Shown piece by piece: positions 9,957 to 19,910 of a stretch of DNA of 64,000 bases (the first letter of the stretch is position 1; each line of letters opens with the position of its first letter). The translations under genes were made by a program, and so were the position numbers. Under the pieces are notes generated by a model, which worked only from the letters and a program-made list of their open reading frames with translations, searched no databases and had not been told where the DNA came from. The stretch is from Azorinus chamasolen (taxonomy: Eukaryota; Mollusca; Bivalvia; Cardiida; Solecurtidae), in assembly GCA_963576725.1 (NCBI GenBank), contig OY755240.1, positions 18,935,743-18,999,742 of the forward strand, given 5' to 3'.

Positions 9957-10132
9957 CAGTAAAACCTCTCTATAACGGCCACTAAATGACATCAAATATT
10001 TTGTGTTAAAGGCATGTGGCTGCTTAAAGCAAGGTGAAAGTAAAACAAAACACTCCTAGCTTTAAGCGACCACCTGTCCTAAATACCAAATAGTTAAAAG
10101 AATTTAGTGGTCGTTATAGAGAGGTTTTACTG
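9957..10132. mobile_element. pogo/Tigger-like MITE, 176 bp
   Basis: Terminal inverted repeats CAGTAAAACCTCTCTATAAC at the left and its complement at the right, flanked by TA on both sides (9955-9956 and 10133-10134). CAGT termini with TA targets are typical of pogo/Tigger relatives. No coding capacity. Similar TIRs at 34741-35103, 40772-40962, 45978-46366 and 56913-57111. Confidence 0.85.
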
Positions 10133-10581
10133 TATTGCCATATGTCTTCTAAAATATTAATATACAACATTTCATTCGTCTGACAAACTAATTATTGTCA
10201 CAATCATATCACACGTGCAACCATTTTCTACTATCCCACTGTAAAAATATAACTAAAATCATTATCTGGTGCAATTTGGACTAATTTTAATGATCGCGCG
10301 TAATATAGTTTGGGTCCTGACGAGACGGCGAGTCTGATTCCAAACTGTTTGCAAAACAGCCAGGTCGCGAATAGCAGCATTAAAGTAAGAAACAGAAATC
10401 CGTTTTGAAAATCTGTGAAAGGAATCAGCTGTGCCAAAATTGAAAATAAAATAACCGTAAATATGGAACGAGGGTTTAAAACACGCCATGAAATTGATGA
10501 TTACACACCGATATGAAGAGATCAAGCATATGCCTCAAGGTATAGACATAGATAATGACATGGTTAATGATAATAATGAAA
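10133..10581. other. Spacer/intron sequence, no gene
   Basis: Paralogous in part to 26760-27190 and 44640-44960 (AATCAGCAGTGCC..., ATGAAATTGATGATTACACACC). It belongs to the intron-2-like part of the gene B unit. The small open frames on both strands are not shared by the paralogues. Confidence 0.45.
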
Positions 10582-10972
10582 AGGTAGTAAAGTCAAGCAG
10601 GCAAAGCCACATACAAGACGCATCCACCACCAAAACACCGATAGATAGTATGATACATACACACGCACAACTACACATCCCAAAACACGCACATATACGA
10701 GATGAACACAGAAAACACCAACAAACACACACGGACTAGAGATAAACACACACATGAACAAAAGCACAAGTACAAAGACACAAGACAAACAAAAGCAAGG
10801 GTGACAAAGAGACTACCGCCTTTTCACGGTCAGTAGCAAAATCACCACTGGGGGTTTAAACCGGTTTACGAACGTCCTAACCTCACACTTCTCTCAAAGT
10901 CACCCTGGCTTTACAAATAGTGTAAATAAATGTATCCCCGCCGGACTTACCCACAACATAGAAAACGGTAAG
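10582..10972 (-). mobile_element. Penelope-like 3' UTR fragment, subfamily A
   Basis: Reverse complement of the 3' UTR of copy 1, including the two-hairpin motif near 10820-10860 and the AC-rich (TG on the sense strand) tract. No coding part retained. Confidence 0.75.
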
Positions 10973-11249
10973 CACATAACAATATTTAAAACATAGCATC
11001 ACTGAAAATCCGTAATAATAGCATACGGCAATTTGATCAGCAAACACAGCAGAGTCTGATCAAACAGCTCATTCAGGAACTATTCAGGTTGCATAGGCGT
11101 TAACAGACACATGTTTTATCAAATGTAAGTTTTAAAAGTCACATAAGACTGTGATAAGAGTAATGTAATACGGAAAATATCAGATTGCATATAATATACA
11201 GAGGCCTAGATAATATGTGTAAATCAAAACATATTAAAGAATAACGTTT

Positions 11250-11577
11250 TGAGAAGTGTGAGGTTAGGGCGTCCATAAACCGGTTTAAACCCCCAGTGGT
11301 GTTTTGCTACTGACCGTGCCAAGGCGGTACTCTCTTTGTTACCCTTCCTTTTGTTTGCCTTACGTCTTTGTGCTTGTGATTTTGTTCATGTGTGGAGTGT
11401 TTGTCTCTAGTTCTTGTGTGTCTGTTGATGTTTTCTGTGTTTATCTCGTGTGTGAGTGTGTGTTTGGGTGTGTGGTTGTGTGTGTATGTTTGTGTGTCAT
11501 GCTGTCTATCGGTGTTTTGGTGGTGGTTGCGTCTTGTATGTGGCTTTGCCTGCTTGACTTTACTACTTTTCCATTCT
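11250..11577 (+). mobile_element. Penelope-like 3' UTR fragment, subfamily A
   Basis: Begins at GAGAAGTGTGAGGTTAGGGC and ends at CTACTTTTCCATT, matching 9430-9765 of copy 1 in the same orientation. Together with 10582-10972 it gives two oppositely oriented 3' fragments within 1 kb. Confidence 0.75.
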
Positions 11578-11755
11578 TTATTTCTCCGCAAAATCTTATG
11601 TTGTAACCACTTTTTATGGTCATCAGCTTACAATGTCTTCGAGACGATTCTAAAGAATGGTCATACCATAGAGTCTGATGCATTTGAGTATGCACAATTA
11701 CATATTGCTCTTATATATTTATATCGATTTGGTCACAATATTTCTGTAATAATAG

Positions 11756-11843
11756 GTCCATCAGACTATCTCAAGGAGAAGTGGTCAAAGGGGTATGATA
11801 TCCTCAGTCAGCAGTATTCACCTCGTTGTGTCAGATCTTGCAA
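11756..11843 (+). CDS. Gene B exon 3, secreted EF-hand family
   Basis: 88 nt, acceptor AG at 11754-11755, donor GTAAGT at 11844. Frame intact: PSDYLKEKWSKGYD..., ending C-V-R-S-C. It should join exon 4 at 15238 (AA + C = Asn). Its upstream partner is unclear, because exons 1-2 are absent from the expected place, so either an alternative first exon is used or gene B is not expressed as a secreted protein from this exon. Confidence 0.75.
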
Positions 11844-12283
11844 GTAAGTACCTTTCAATTGTACGAAAACACATATCACACGTTACTAACCATCGTTTAG
11901 AATAATGCGTTCGTTTTGGTCATTGTAAAGTAAGACAAGCGACCCGCCATACATAGACCAGTCATTTGGTAAAGATGAAATAAATGTACTATCAGCGAGC
12001 AAATAGATATGTAGAATGTAGAAACTAAAGTGATATTTCCTTTAATCAAAGAGTAACCGTAGAAAGTTAATATTTAAAAATGAATGACGACAAGGACAAA
12101 ACAAATAAACAATAGGGGTAAGATAGCAGTACCGCATTTGAACGGTCACTGGGGATTTAAACGGTTTAGGGGCACCCTACCTCATACTTATTCCATCTCA
12201 TCTCTGCCTTAAATCACAAACAGAGTAAATAAACATTCTCTCTCCGTCTAACCCACAACAACCGCGATGGCAATCGCAATGGT

Positions 12284-12850
12284 AAAGTACACTTTTTCAA
12301 AAAAACATTGTTGACTCACCTCTTTGTCATTGTGGCGAAATTGAAAGCACAGAACACTATTTCTTCACATGTCCCTCATATCGACAATCCCGTGCAATTT
12401 TAATGAATGATATAAACCCTATTCTAACAGCTACAACCAAGTTATTTCTCTACGGCAATGAAACTATGTCATATGACACAAATGTATTGATATTTTCAGC
12501 TGTACAGAAGTACATTGTTGGCACAAAAAGGTTTAAGTCTTAACATACATGTACAACAAACAGCGTGTCGATCTATTCAGTCTGCTCAATAAAAATAACC
12601 AAAGTACTTGATTTGTAACTCTCGTCCACCCCTTCTCCCGACTTCTCCATTTCCCTCCTTCCTAACTGTTATCCTAATTCTAGTCTCCTGACGATTTAAG
12701 CATTTTCGTTAACAACTGCATGAATTAATACCATACCATATGAGGAGAAGAACTCTATAAGCTTTTATCTTTCGTTCTAATCCTTTAGTGATACTCTGTG
12801 GATATCATGATTAATGTATACTTTTTCAAATAAAATATGTTTAAACTAAA
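12284..12850 (+). mobile_element. 5'-truncated non-LTR retrotransposon fragment
   Basis: Inserted in a Penelope-like 3' UTR and flanked by TAAAGT on both sides. It carries the last 79 codons of an ORF2 plus about 300 nt of 3' UTR ending in an AATAAAA-containing A/T-rich tail. Clade not certain. Confidence 0.65.
12304..12543 (+). pseudogene. Non-LTR retrotransposon ORF2 C-terminus (fragment)
   Basis: Open to TAA at 12541-12543 with no start. The C-H-C-G...T-E-H-Y-F-F-T-C-P pattern is the C-terminal zinc-binding motif found after the reverse transcriptase/RNase H region of many I/Jockey-type elements. Everything upstream is lost by 5' truncation. Confidence 0.65.
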
Positions 12851-12985
12851 GTGCATGTTGAACGAAAACATATTTAGGTGAAATAAACTAGATCCACCAA
12901 TCGCTACAATACTCATTGATTAAGCTGCAACCATAGTAACTGTAAAAAAGTAATAAATGACAAAAAGTACATAAATTATATGGTA

Positions 12986-13359
12986 TATTTCTTCAGTAAG
13001 TCATCCCTAACGGTGTTTTTATGTCTTAGACTATATATACATGTCATGGTAATTGACTAGATCATACATTGCATAAGCCACAAATTCGATTAATATTGTT
13101 ATGCGTCTCCGTAATGTAACATGCATCGATAAGACTTAAAACGTGCTTATATAAAAGTAATACAAGTAATCATGATAATTTATTAAACTATATGAAAGCT
13201 GACTTTATGCCCAGATGTTGTACTATCACAATGCCCAAATTGCATATGTCATAATTAGATTATTATGACTATGGGTATACTTATACGTTTGAAAAGTAGT
13301 GGCAACAGTAGCGGAATTTAAATACCTCGTTCAGTTTCCAAGAAATGGCTATGTGAGAC
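12986..13359. other. Intron 3 of gene B, no gene
   Basis: AT-rich intron sequence matching 29340-29560 and 51180-51400 in introns 3 of genes C and D. Nothing else seen. Confidence 0.5.
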
Positions 13360-13929
13360 CTGCAAAGCAAAGTACTCACCACCTGACTGTACACACTTCC
13401 CCAAGTACAAATCCGCACAAAACCACTGCGTGTATCAAAGTGGTGCCATCTGAAGCATGATTTAATGTATGATTGGAACCAAAAATTACAGGTGGAGAGA
13501 TCAGAGCTATTTGATGGGTGTGGTATTATTGAAGAATTTCTGTACTACTGCTAAATGACAGACCAATGTGTTGCCATGTAGCATATTGATGCCACGCGCC
13601 CCTGCCATATAGCGTTCAACTGTATAATAGTCAATAAAAGAACAGAGGACATTTTCTTTGTAAAAATACCAGTAATACAACTTTTTTCATGGTCAGGAAC
13701 TTGGGTCACAATTCCATCTGAGTCAAGGAATAGAACAAACATAACCCCATTCACGCTTCTGCTCCGCCGATTAATAACGGGCGTGCCATTATTTTTATCC
13801 ACCCACAGTTTACTATTTTCGTTCTTGTCAGGTTCAAACAAATACAGTAACGTCTCATGTCCTGTTACAATTTCACTGATTCGTCTAAAGTCATTGTTAT
13901 AGTATTTGACGAGCATGGCAGAAGCGTTT

Positions 13930-13974
<45 letters not shown>

Positions 13975-14345
13975 GCTCAGATTCGGTATTCATATGGCAT
14001 AAACCTTTCACAGGGTTAGTTTTTCTTTTTAAATCAGGACAAAACACTGACGAATATAGGCCCAACATGCCCCCTATCAGTTTGAATGTGCATCTTGTAT
14101 CTTTCATAATAGTTGCTTTCACATCATTGGTGTCTTTGTAAGAAACAATAGTCAAAGAGTCCCCAGGACAAGCCTCATCATCGGTGCGGATTCTTCCGAT
14201 GAGAGATTCCCATCGGGCAATCGCATGGTAGTTGAAGTACAATGTCCCTAATAACTTTAGGTCAGCCTAAATTTCTGATGCGCTGATGTAAAGCAGCCCG
14301 CGTATCGTACAAAATGCCTTCAGTTCTTTACGAAATTTGCAGTTA
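13360..14345 (-). pseudogene. Decayed mariner transposase, intron 3 of gene B
   Basis: On the minus strand, from high to low coordinates: a region like the mariner helix-turn-helix linker (DDEACPGDSLTIV...KATIMKDTRCTF), a break at a CT microsatellite, then VTGHETLLYLFEPDKNE, which corresponds to the first catalytic region (GDE followed by W-I-Y/F in live mariners) with the catalytic Asp replaced by His, and a remnant of the P-P-Y-S-P-D-L region near 13480. Several frameshifts and stops. Homologous remnants lie in intron 3 of C (29640-29960), D (51430-52165) and E (62550-63400). Confidence 0.75.
13933..13971. repeat. (CT)n microsatellite
   Basis: About 19 uninterrupted CT units inside the mariner remnant; not present in the paralogous remnants of genes D and E. 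Confidence 0.95.
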
Positions 14346-15133
14346 AATCAAGCCATTTTTTCAGTCAGTATGATATACTACATATATATTTCAGTGCAAA
14401 CTACATATGCTTTTGCAATTGAACGTAGTGTCAATTCCGGTCAGTTCGACAGAAACATTCATGCAACATTCTTTCCACTGATATGCTATGCTTGTGGATG
14501 TACGTGCATATGATAAAAACACTAAACTGTTGCCACTACTTTTCAAAATGGCCTTCGTATAAATATTTATCTCCTATCTCCGTCTTATCAGGGTTTTATC
14601 TGTTTGTTTGTATTATAAATTTCGATTAATAAATACTCATGATGTTGTTAGACCTTACTTTAAATGTTCAACAGGTAAACTGTTCACTCACTTTTGAATC
14701 GAGATTACAGTCATTTGCCTTCAATGGAAGACGCGCCATCTTAACAATTTACATCATTAATAATGATATATTAGGCTCAGACAAAAACTGTGGAATCTTA
14801 TTTCTATGTCAATACCCCAAATAATCATTGTCTGATTATAACTAAAACTCCAGCTAATTACAAGTGGATAAAGACACCGGAAGTTATTGATCACACGGAA
14901 CAAATTGCATTGTGTCGTGCACAGTAAACATCCGAGTAGAACCACCTCTTCAGCAATCCGATGCACAGGCCATGATTGCCGGCCATTGACAATAACAACA
15001 CAGTTACCGATGCCCTGTATTTACCCCCATAAAGCATGGAGAGTAGTCTCTAATCGGACGAATTCTACAGTGCTCAGTGCTCTTGTCGGTGCCTAAATTA
15101 TCAAGCACAATCGATACATTCTAAATATTCTTA
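14346..15133. other. Intron 3 of gene B, 3' part
   Basis: No gene. Paralogous to 33580-33980 and 52500-53000 in introns 3 of C and D (for example CCAGCTAATTACA-GTGGA and the CACACGGAACAAATTGCATT block). Small frames are not conserved. Confidence 0.5.
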
Positions 15134-15237
15134 ATGTTATTATTTCTTACAGGAGTATTCCTATGTTCGGTAAATGGTAAAGTTTCCTACAATAATTTAG
15201 CAAACATTCCCTTAATGAATCCGCCTTTCCTTTTCAG
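15134..15237 (+). other. Intronic signal-peptide-like extension of gene B exon 4
   Basis: The frame of exon 4 of gene B stays open upstream through the acceptor to an ATG at 15134. The extra 34 residues begin MLLFLTGVFLCSVNG, a textbook short signal peptide. The paralogous intron positions in C (33990) and D (53010) are not open in this frame, so this is specific to B. It may be chance, or an unspliced or alternative 5' exon replacing the lost exons 1-2. A 162-codon product would end at 15622. Confidence 0.35.
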
Positions 15238-15622
15238 CAAGAGTGCAGTTAATGTATTTTGGAACGACATTTTCGGCAACACTGTACATGTGTTACCAAA
15301 AGCAAGGTTAAATGAGATTCTGTCAGACCTATACAGGAATAGCAGCGAAATGCTAGTAAACTACGAGCGTGGAAACATAACGTTAGCATTGCAGTTTCTT
15401 GATGATGACCACAACGGATTTATTTCTGCAGAAGAATATTACACTGAATATATATGCTTAGGCTTTCAAGTAGAAATAATTATGAAACTTTTCGACGCTC
15501 ATCACCCTGGAGATGAAGGAATTCCGACCTCTTACTATGTTGCGGCATTTGTAGAGTACAATACTGAACCCGATGAAGCAAAGGAAAAATACCGACTTTT
15601 CGAGAAGTTCAAAAACATTTGA
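15238..15622 (+). CDS. Gene B exon 4, EF-hand domain and C-terminus
   Basis: Acceptor TTTTCAG at 15231-15237; stop TGA at 15620-15622. Frame intact over 128 codons including stop. EF-hand loop D-D-D-H-N-G-F-I-S-A-E-E is canonical. Sequons NSS and NIT are present (the NYT of gene A is NYE here). The second loop reads DAHHPGDEGIP, degenerate. The C-terminus EPDEAKEKYRLFEKF resembles gene A. Of all copies, A and B are the most alike over this exon. Whether it is expressed depends on the missing 5' exons. Confidence 0.8.
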
Positions 15623-15631
15623 TCAACATAT

Positions 15632-15637
15632 AATAAA
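15632..15637 (+). terminator. Poly(A) signal of gene B
   Basis: AATAAA 10 nt after the stop codon, inside TATAATAAACTTG. Confidence 0.5.
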
Positions 15638-15639
15638 CT

Positions 15640-16904
15640 TGTGAAAATACGCACGTTTTTGGAATACAGTATCTTGAAGATAGTCCAGTGTGTGTATTTC
15701 ATTACATGCTGACTCATTAGTACCTTTATAGTATACGGACTCCTCACATTATGTACTACGCGAACCTAAATTTGACAAAATGACTGTATAAACGATAATT
15801 GGAAAACAATTGATGGAATACTTAGCACCGATTAAAAGTATTGGTCCATACTAATAACATATTTCTCTATAATGTCTATCTAATAATGTTTGTTAGAAAG
15901 TGAATATGGACACAGATATGACCCTTCTTACATTAGTATTTCTGAGTGTATTTTGTTTGCAAAGGTATCTATGAGGTAAAGCGTTAAAGAGTACGTTAAC
16001 AGTTTACATGTATTTATGCATGTTCTCGTTGTAAATGCGCTCAATATGATAAATAGTATATTGCACGGGCCATCCTTTCTTTTTAACTGGTTTATAAGTT
16101 TTAAGTTTCATCTGCGGCAACCTTCGACATGTTATAATAATTAGCGACGTAATTATAAATACACACTTATGCATGTACATAACATCAATCTGAAAGGGGG
16201 AAAGTATGTCCAACAAATGGAACAATAATGGAAGATTAAGGGAGCGGGTAAATTTACTATCGTTACGAGCCATGATTTAAATTACTCAGAATGTGAATGC
16301 AGTAGATCTTAATTTGGATACACGAAGGCTTCATCACAAAATAGAAGCATGTATAATTCGAATAATTAAAGTTGTAGATATCTATAGGACATCTACACAA
16401 CATAATGCCTGGTACCTGTGTGTTATTCATAACGTGTATTGTCCTCTGAGTATTTCTTAGATATGGTTCACTGGAAATAATGATGTGGAATTCAAATAAT
16501 TTATTCAACAGAGAAACATGCAATGTGTATGTTATATTGATTTCATTGTTAGGACTCTTCAGATCTGTGGATTTTGCCGTTAGAAGGCAGTTGAACTGGT
16601 AAAATCCAAATCAACATTTAGAAATGAACTGTTAGATGTTACAGTTGGTTTTTCATATTTCCATTAATACACATTATCAAAATACGAATAAACAAAGTTT
16701 AGTTGGCCACTGAGATGTTCATTTATGCGATAAATCAATATGAAATAAACATGGCATTATGCGAATGAGCACCTGGAGGGTAGTTGGCCATTCAAATGTC
16801 CAATTACCAAAATGATCAAAATGCGATTAAAGAGATATTATTTGTACATTAAGATGTTATTTCATATGCATTGATTTCATTATCAATGTTGTTATATTTT
16901 CTGG
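15640..16904. other. Spacer after gene B
   Basis: No gene. 15700-16260 matches the flank of gene C (34600, 35150-35460) and of D (53690-54190), including CTGTATAAACGATAATTGG and a GTTATAATAA...GCGTAACATCAATCTG block. 16700-16860 holds diverged units of the 57-bp repeat seen at 4051-4350. Confidence 0.5.
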
Positions 16905-17105
16905 TCCTTCTTAGTTTTGATGTTATTATTTTGGAAATTGAATACTGCTTAAGCCAGAGCTAGGGGGCGTGAGTAGTGTTATACTTTTAATTACTACTCA
17001 TGAACAGACTCAATAAAACCGAGTCTGCCATTTTCTAATTTTTGCATTGCTACTTTTGCTTTCGAAGGATCTCCCACTTACGGGATATATTTATCAGAAT
17101 GCGTA
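16905..17105. mobile_element. Short TIR element (TTCTGGTCCTTC family)
   Basis: Same about 200-bp repeat as at 24784-24999, 33390-33565 and 52195-52400: GGTCCTTC near one end, GAAGGATC-CCC near the other, internal hairpin GACTC...GAGTC around an AATAAAACC. The copy inside Penelope-like copy 2 proves mobility. Confidence 0.7.
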
Positions 17106-18541
17106 CCCATTAGTTGGCATTTGTAATCACTACACTATACGAACGTACAGCCGGGTATTAGTTTGTCATTGAGATGATGAATCACTAAAATTGACACAGT
17201 GCGAATAAGTAGTATCAAATAGTTGTCCGCTGAGATGTTCATTCGTATGCAATGCATATTGGGACTATGTGTTCCACGGTGCCGATCCTGATGAGACACT
17301 AGATTACTTTTCATTTGAACTGTATTTTTGCAAGGGTCATTACTAGTTCTCAAGTCTTTTGGATGAGACTTTATAAACCGAGGGCCAATGTATTGGTATA
17401 AGTGCATTACACTCGGCATCTGAAAGAACAAGATAAACTCTGTCGATAATAAGAGTGGAACATTGAGCCGGGTGTTTTTGTGTCCGCTCCTATCTCCCTG
17501 TGGCGTCCGATTAGCCCAATGTTGCCACAAACGGATGTTAGTCAACAGCAACAGAACAATAGCACTACATGTGCTCAGAGATTAATTTTTGAGGTTTTGG
17601 TCCAACATTTCAATTTATTAAAACATACTCGTTTTCTAGTGTCATTTCTCTTCTAATTGACAATAACCCGGCTGCAGACATGGCATGTTACATGTCGGTT
17701 TTGTTTGACCCATTATGCCATGGGTGATTAAGAAGGGAGCTATTACTTCATGCATATACATTGACTGACGCTTCAAAATGGCACCTGACGCTTTAAAATG
17801 GCACCCATAGAAGGGGATGTGTGTGTCGAACAGAAACTATAGATTCAGTTCTATAAGCAATGGACCACACAAAACATTCACTGATCAGGCAGCTCTTAGA
17901 CTTGGTGAGCCGTTGTTACTTTTGGAAAAAAATACTAAAACATGCATATCCTAATAAGAAGGACCTTACAGGGGTCCACGTAGTTGTGTCTTGAGTCCTT
18001 ACTCAGTCATTGTTCATTAATGGATTTACTTTACACTTTCCATCTAACGTAAAATGACGCCTCAATGGATGGGGTCGGGCACGGTTTATATGATACGGGT
18101 TGAGTGTCGCATAAAGAAAAGTGCAAATATGAGGCATGCAGAAAACACCACATACAGAAAAACAGCCGCTCGAAAAGCAACACAAGAAAATAGACTTGAA
18201 TTTTAGTTTCGTAAGATATTAACTGGGATTCATTTAAGATAGAAAAGGCGTCAAGCAGGAAATTTGAAAATGAAACACGAGAGTGCACAGCAACACAACA
18301 CCACCATCAATTAAAAATTTAAACCAAATAACATGATCCTTATACCAGTCAACCAACACAATAGCCTTTCTCTATGCGGTAGAATCACTAATATCGTTTA
18401 CGTTGTCTATGACCGAGACGGGGCAGTAACATAGCGCTTCTTCCCCTTTTGCATAGTGTAGTCCTTATCGAGGCAAACAAAGTTAACCACATAGCAATAG
18501 ATACAAGTGAGTATTCGCAAACCTTGTGTTGTGTCCACTTT
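17106..18541. other. Spacer duplicated from the gene A unit
   Basis: 17280-18000 matches 4780-5480; 18000-18110 matches 55970-56090. 18120-18195 is a short fragment of the Penelope-like 3' end (minus strand). No gene. Confidence 0.5.
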
Positions 18542-18696
18542 TTAACCATTCGCTTGCTATTCACGTCAATATACATACCTGTAAATAGTGAGGACCCAGA
18601 TGAGACAGCTCCTGCAGTGAAGATATATGAAATTATACAACAGGACACGGGTAAAGAAGGAGAAATGTATTTAAAAATCAGCAAGCGAAGGGTTAA
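18542..18696. mobile_element. TTAA-flanked MITE, internally deleted copy
   Basis: TTAACCATTCGCTTGCT at the left, AGCAAGCGAAGGGTTAA at the right; about 95 bp of the 250-bp family (see 26448-26697) is missing, with half of the palindromic core lost. Confidence 0.8.
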
Positions 18697-19874
18697 TATC
18701 GTGTTTTGGGGGTGTAGCCGTAACATAAATGGGCTATTGTTGAAAATGCTTGAATTTGTGCATCTTATCTTGGATGAGGACTGCCCAAACCATAATTCTC
18801 TTTTTTGAGTACCTTCTATTGAAGTTGCATTTTGCATCATAATGAATCTATTCCAAAAATGAAAATTAATATTTTCCCCAAAAATACTCACCTTGACAAG
18901 TTACACGAGTTAATATTGACCGGATGTTCGAATTGTTTTCAAATTCATTACTATCCATATCTAGAAACACGTGTGGCAACTGAATGAAGGTCTTACGTCA
19001 TGCTGAATGCTCCTATAGAAGTTTTCATTATTACTTAAGACATACCTTCAACCGAGAAATTGTTCAGATTAAAAATAGAATTACTCACACTTCTGTTATC
19101 TCGAAGTAATTTGTTTGGTTCATTGACGTTCGAAATATCAAGGATGCACTGTACACATTAAGAAAACCAGTATGATTTGTTCTGTGATACATGACCAACC
19201 AGCCGTGACACTTATGACAGTTGTAAAATGCTTGGATCAATATCAAACATATTTACTCTGTGTCTCATCAGGATCTATGCTTATTAATCCACGGCCAGTC
19301 GTTCAATACAGGTTTTAAATGAATTCGAATAAGTTGTTACTTATTGCGATGTAACACTTAATCTCATGAATATTCATGTAAGAAATAATGACATTTTCTA
19401 TTTCTATAATGGTATATGAACATTGGAACTTTTGGCATTGGAAGTAGATTCAGATTAAATAAACGTTGTATACTTTGATATGTCCGATTTCTATCGGAAG
19501 TAGAACACGTATTGCAATATTAATTATTTCGCTGTGAGTCATTCGTTTAACCGTTTACATGATAGAGGTGTATTTGCGTCGTTTATAAACAGAGTAGACC
19601 CAGATCAAATTGTCATTGATTAAGACGTCTGATCAGGGACTGTCGTGTCCACTTATGGAAATACGGCCAACATGTTCTATGTCAGCTAAACATTCCGAAA
19701 CTAAAGCTAAAGATTTACGATGCCATTGTGTCTTACTTGAATATGCATGTTGCTATTATTGTTTACATGAATATTCATCAGGTAAATGTAAAATTATACA
19801 GCAGTGATCATATTAGACCTCCTACATATGTACCAATGGTCGCTTCTAATCGACTTCAAACCAGGACTGGAAGG
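18697..19874. other. Region upstream of gene C exon 1
   Basis: Paralogous to 40980-42485 (gene D) and 57130-58007 (gene E): GTGTCGCATCAGGAT, TTCGTTTAACCGTTTACATGAT, then CATGAATATTCATCAGGTAAA just before exon 1. Any promoter and 5' UTR exons of the gene should lie here, but no TATA box or start site stands out. Confidence 0.5.
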
Positions 19875-19910
19875 ATGAATGCCGGGATAACGGGGATATT
19901 ATTGGTATTG
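19875..19910 (+). CDS. Gene C exon 1 (coding part), signal peptide start
   Basis: ATG plus 11 codons (MNAGITGILLVL) up to donor GTAAGT at 19911. The ATG context AAGGATGA is shared with genes D (42486) and E (58008). Five codons longer than E, from an in-frame difference before the donor. Confidence 0.75.

Larger units (their letters stand above)
12085..12985 (-). mobile_element. Penelope-like 3' UTR fragment interrupted by a LINE
   Basis: Minus-strand 3' UTR: two-hairpin motif degraded near 12130-12165, then ACAACAACCGCGATGGC. The sequence stops at GGTAAAGT (12284) and resumes at TAAAGTGCATG (12849), continuing with the CTCATTGATTAAGCTGCAA part up to 12985. The gap is filled by the LINE fragment. 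Confidence 0.75.
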
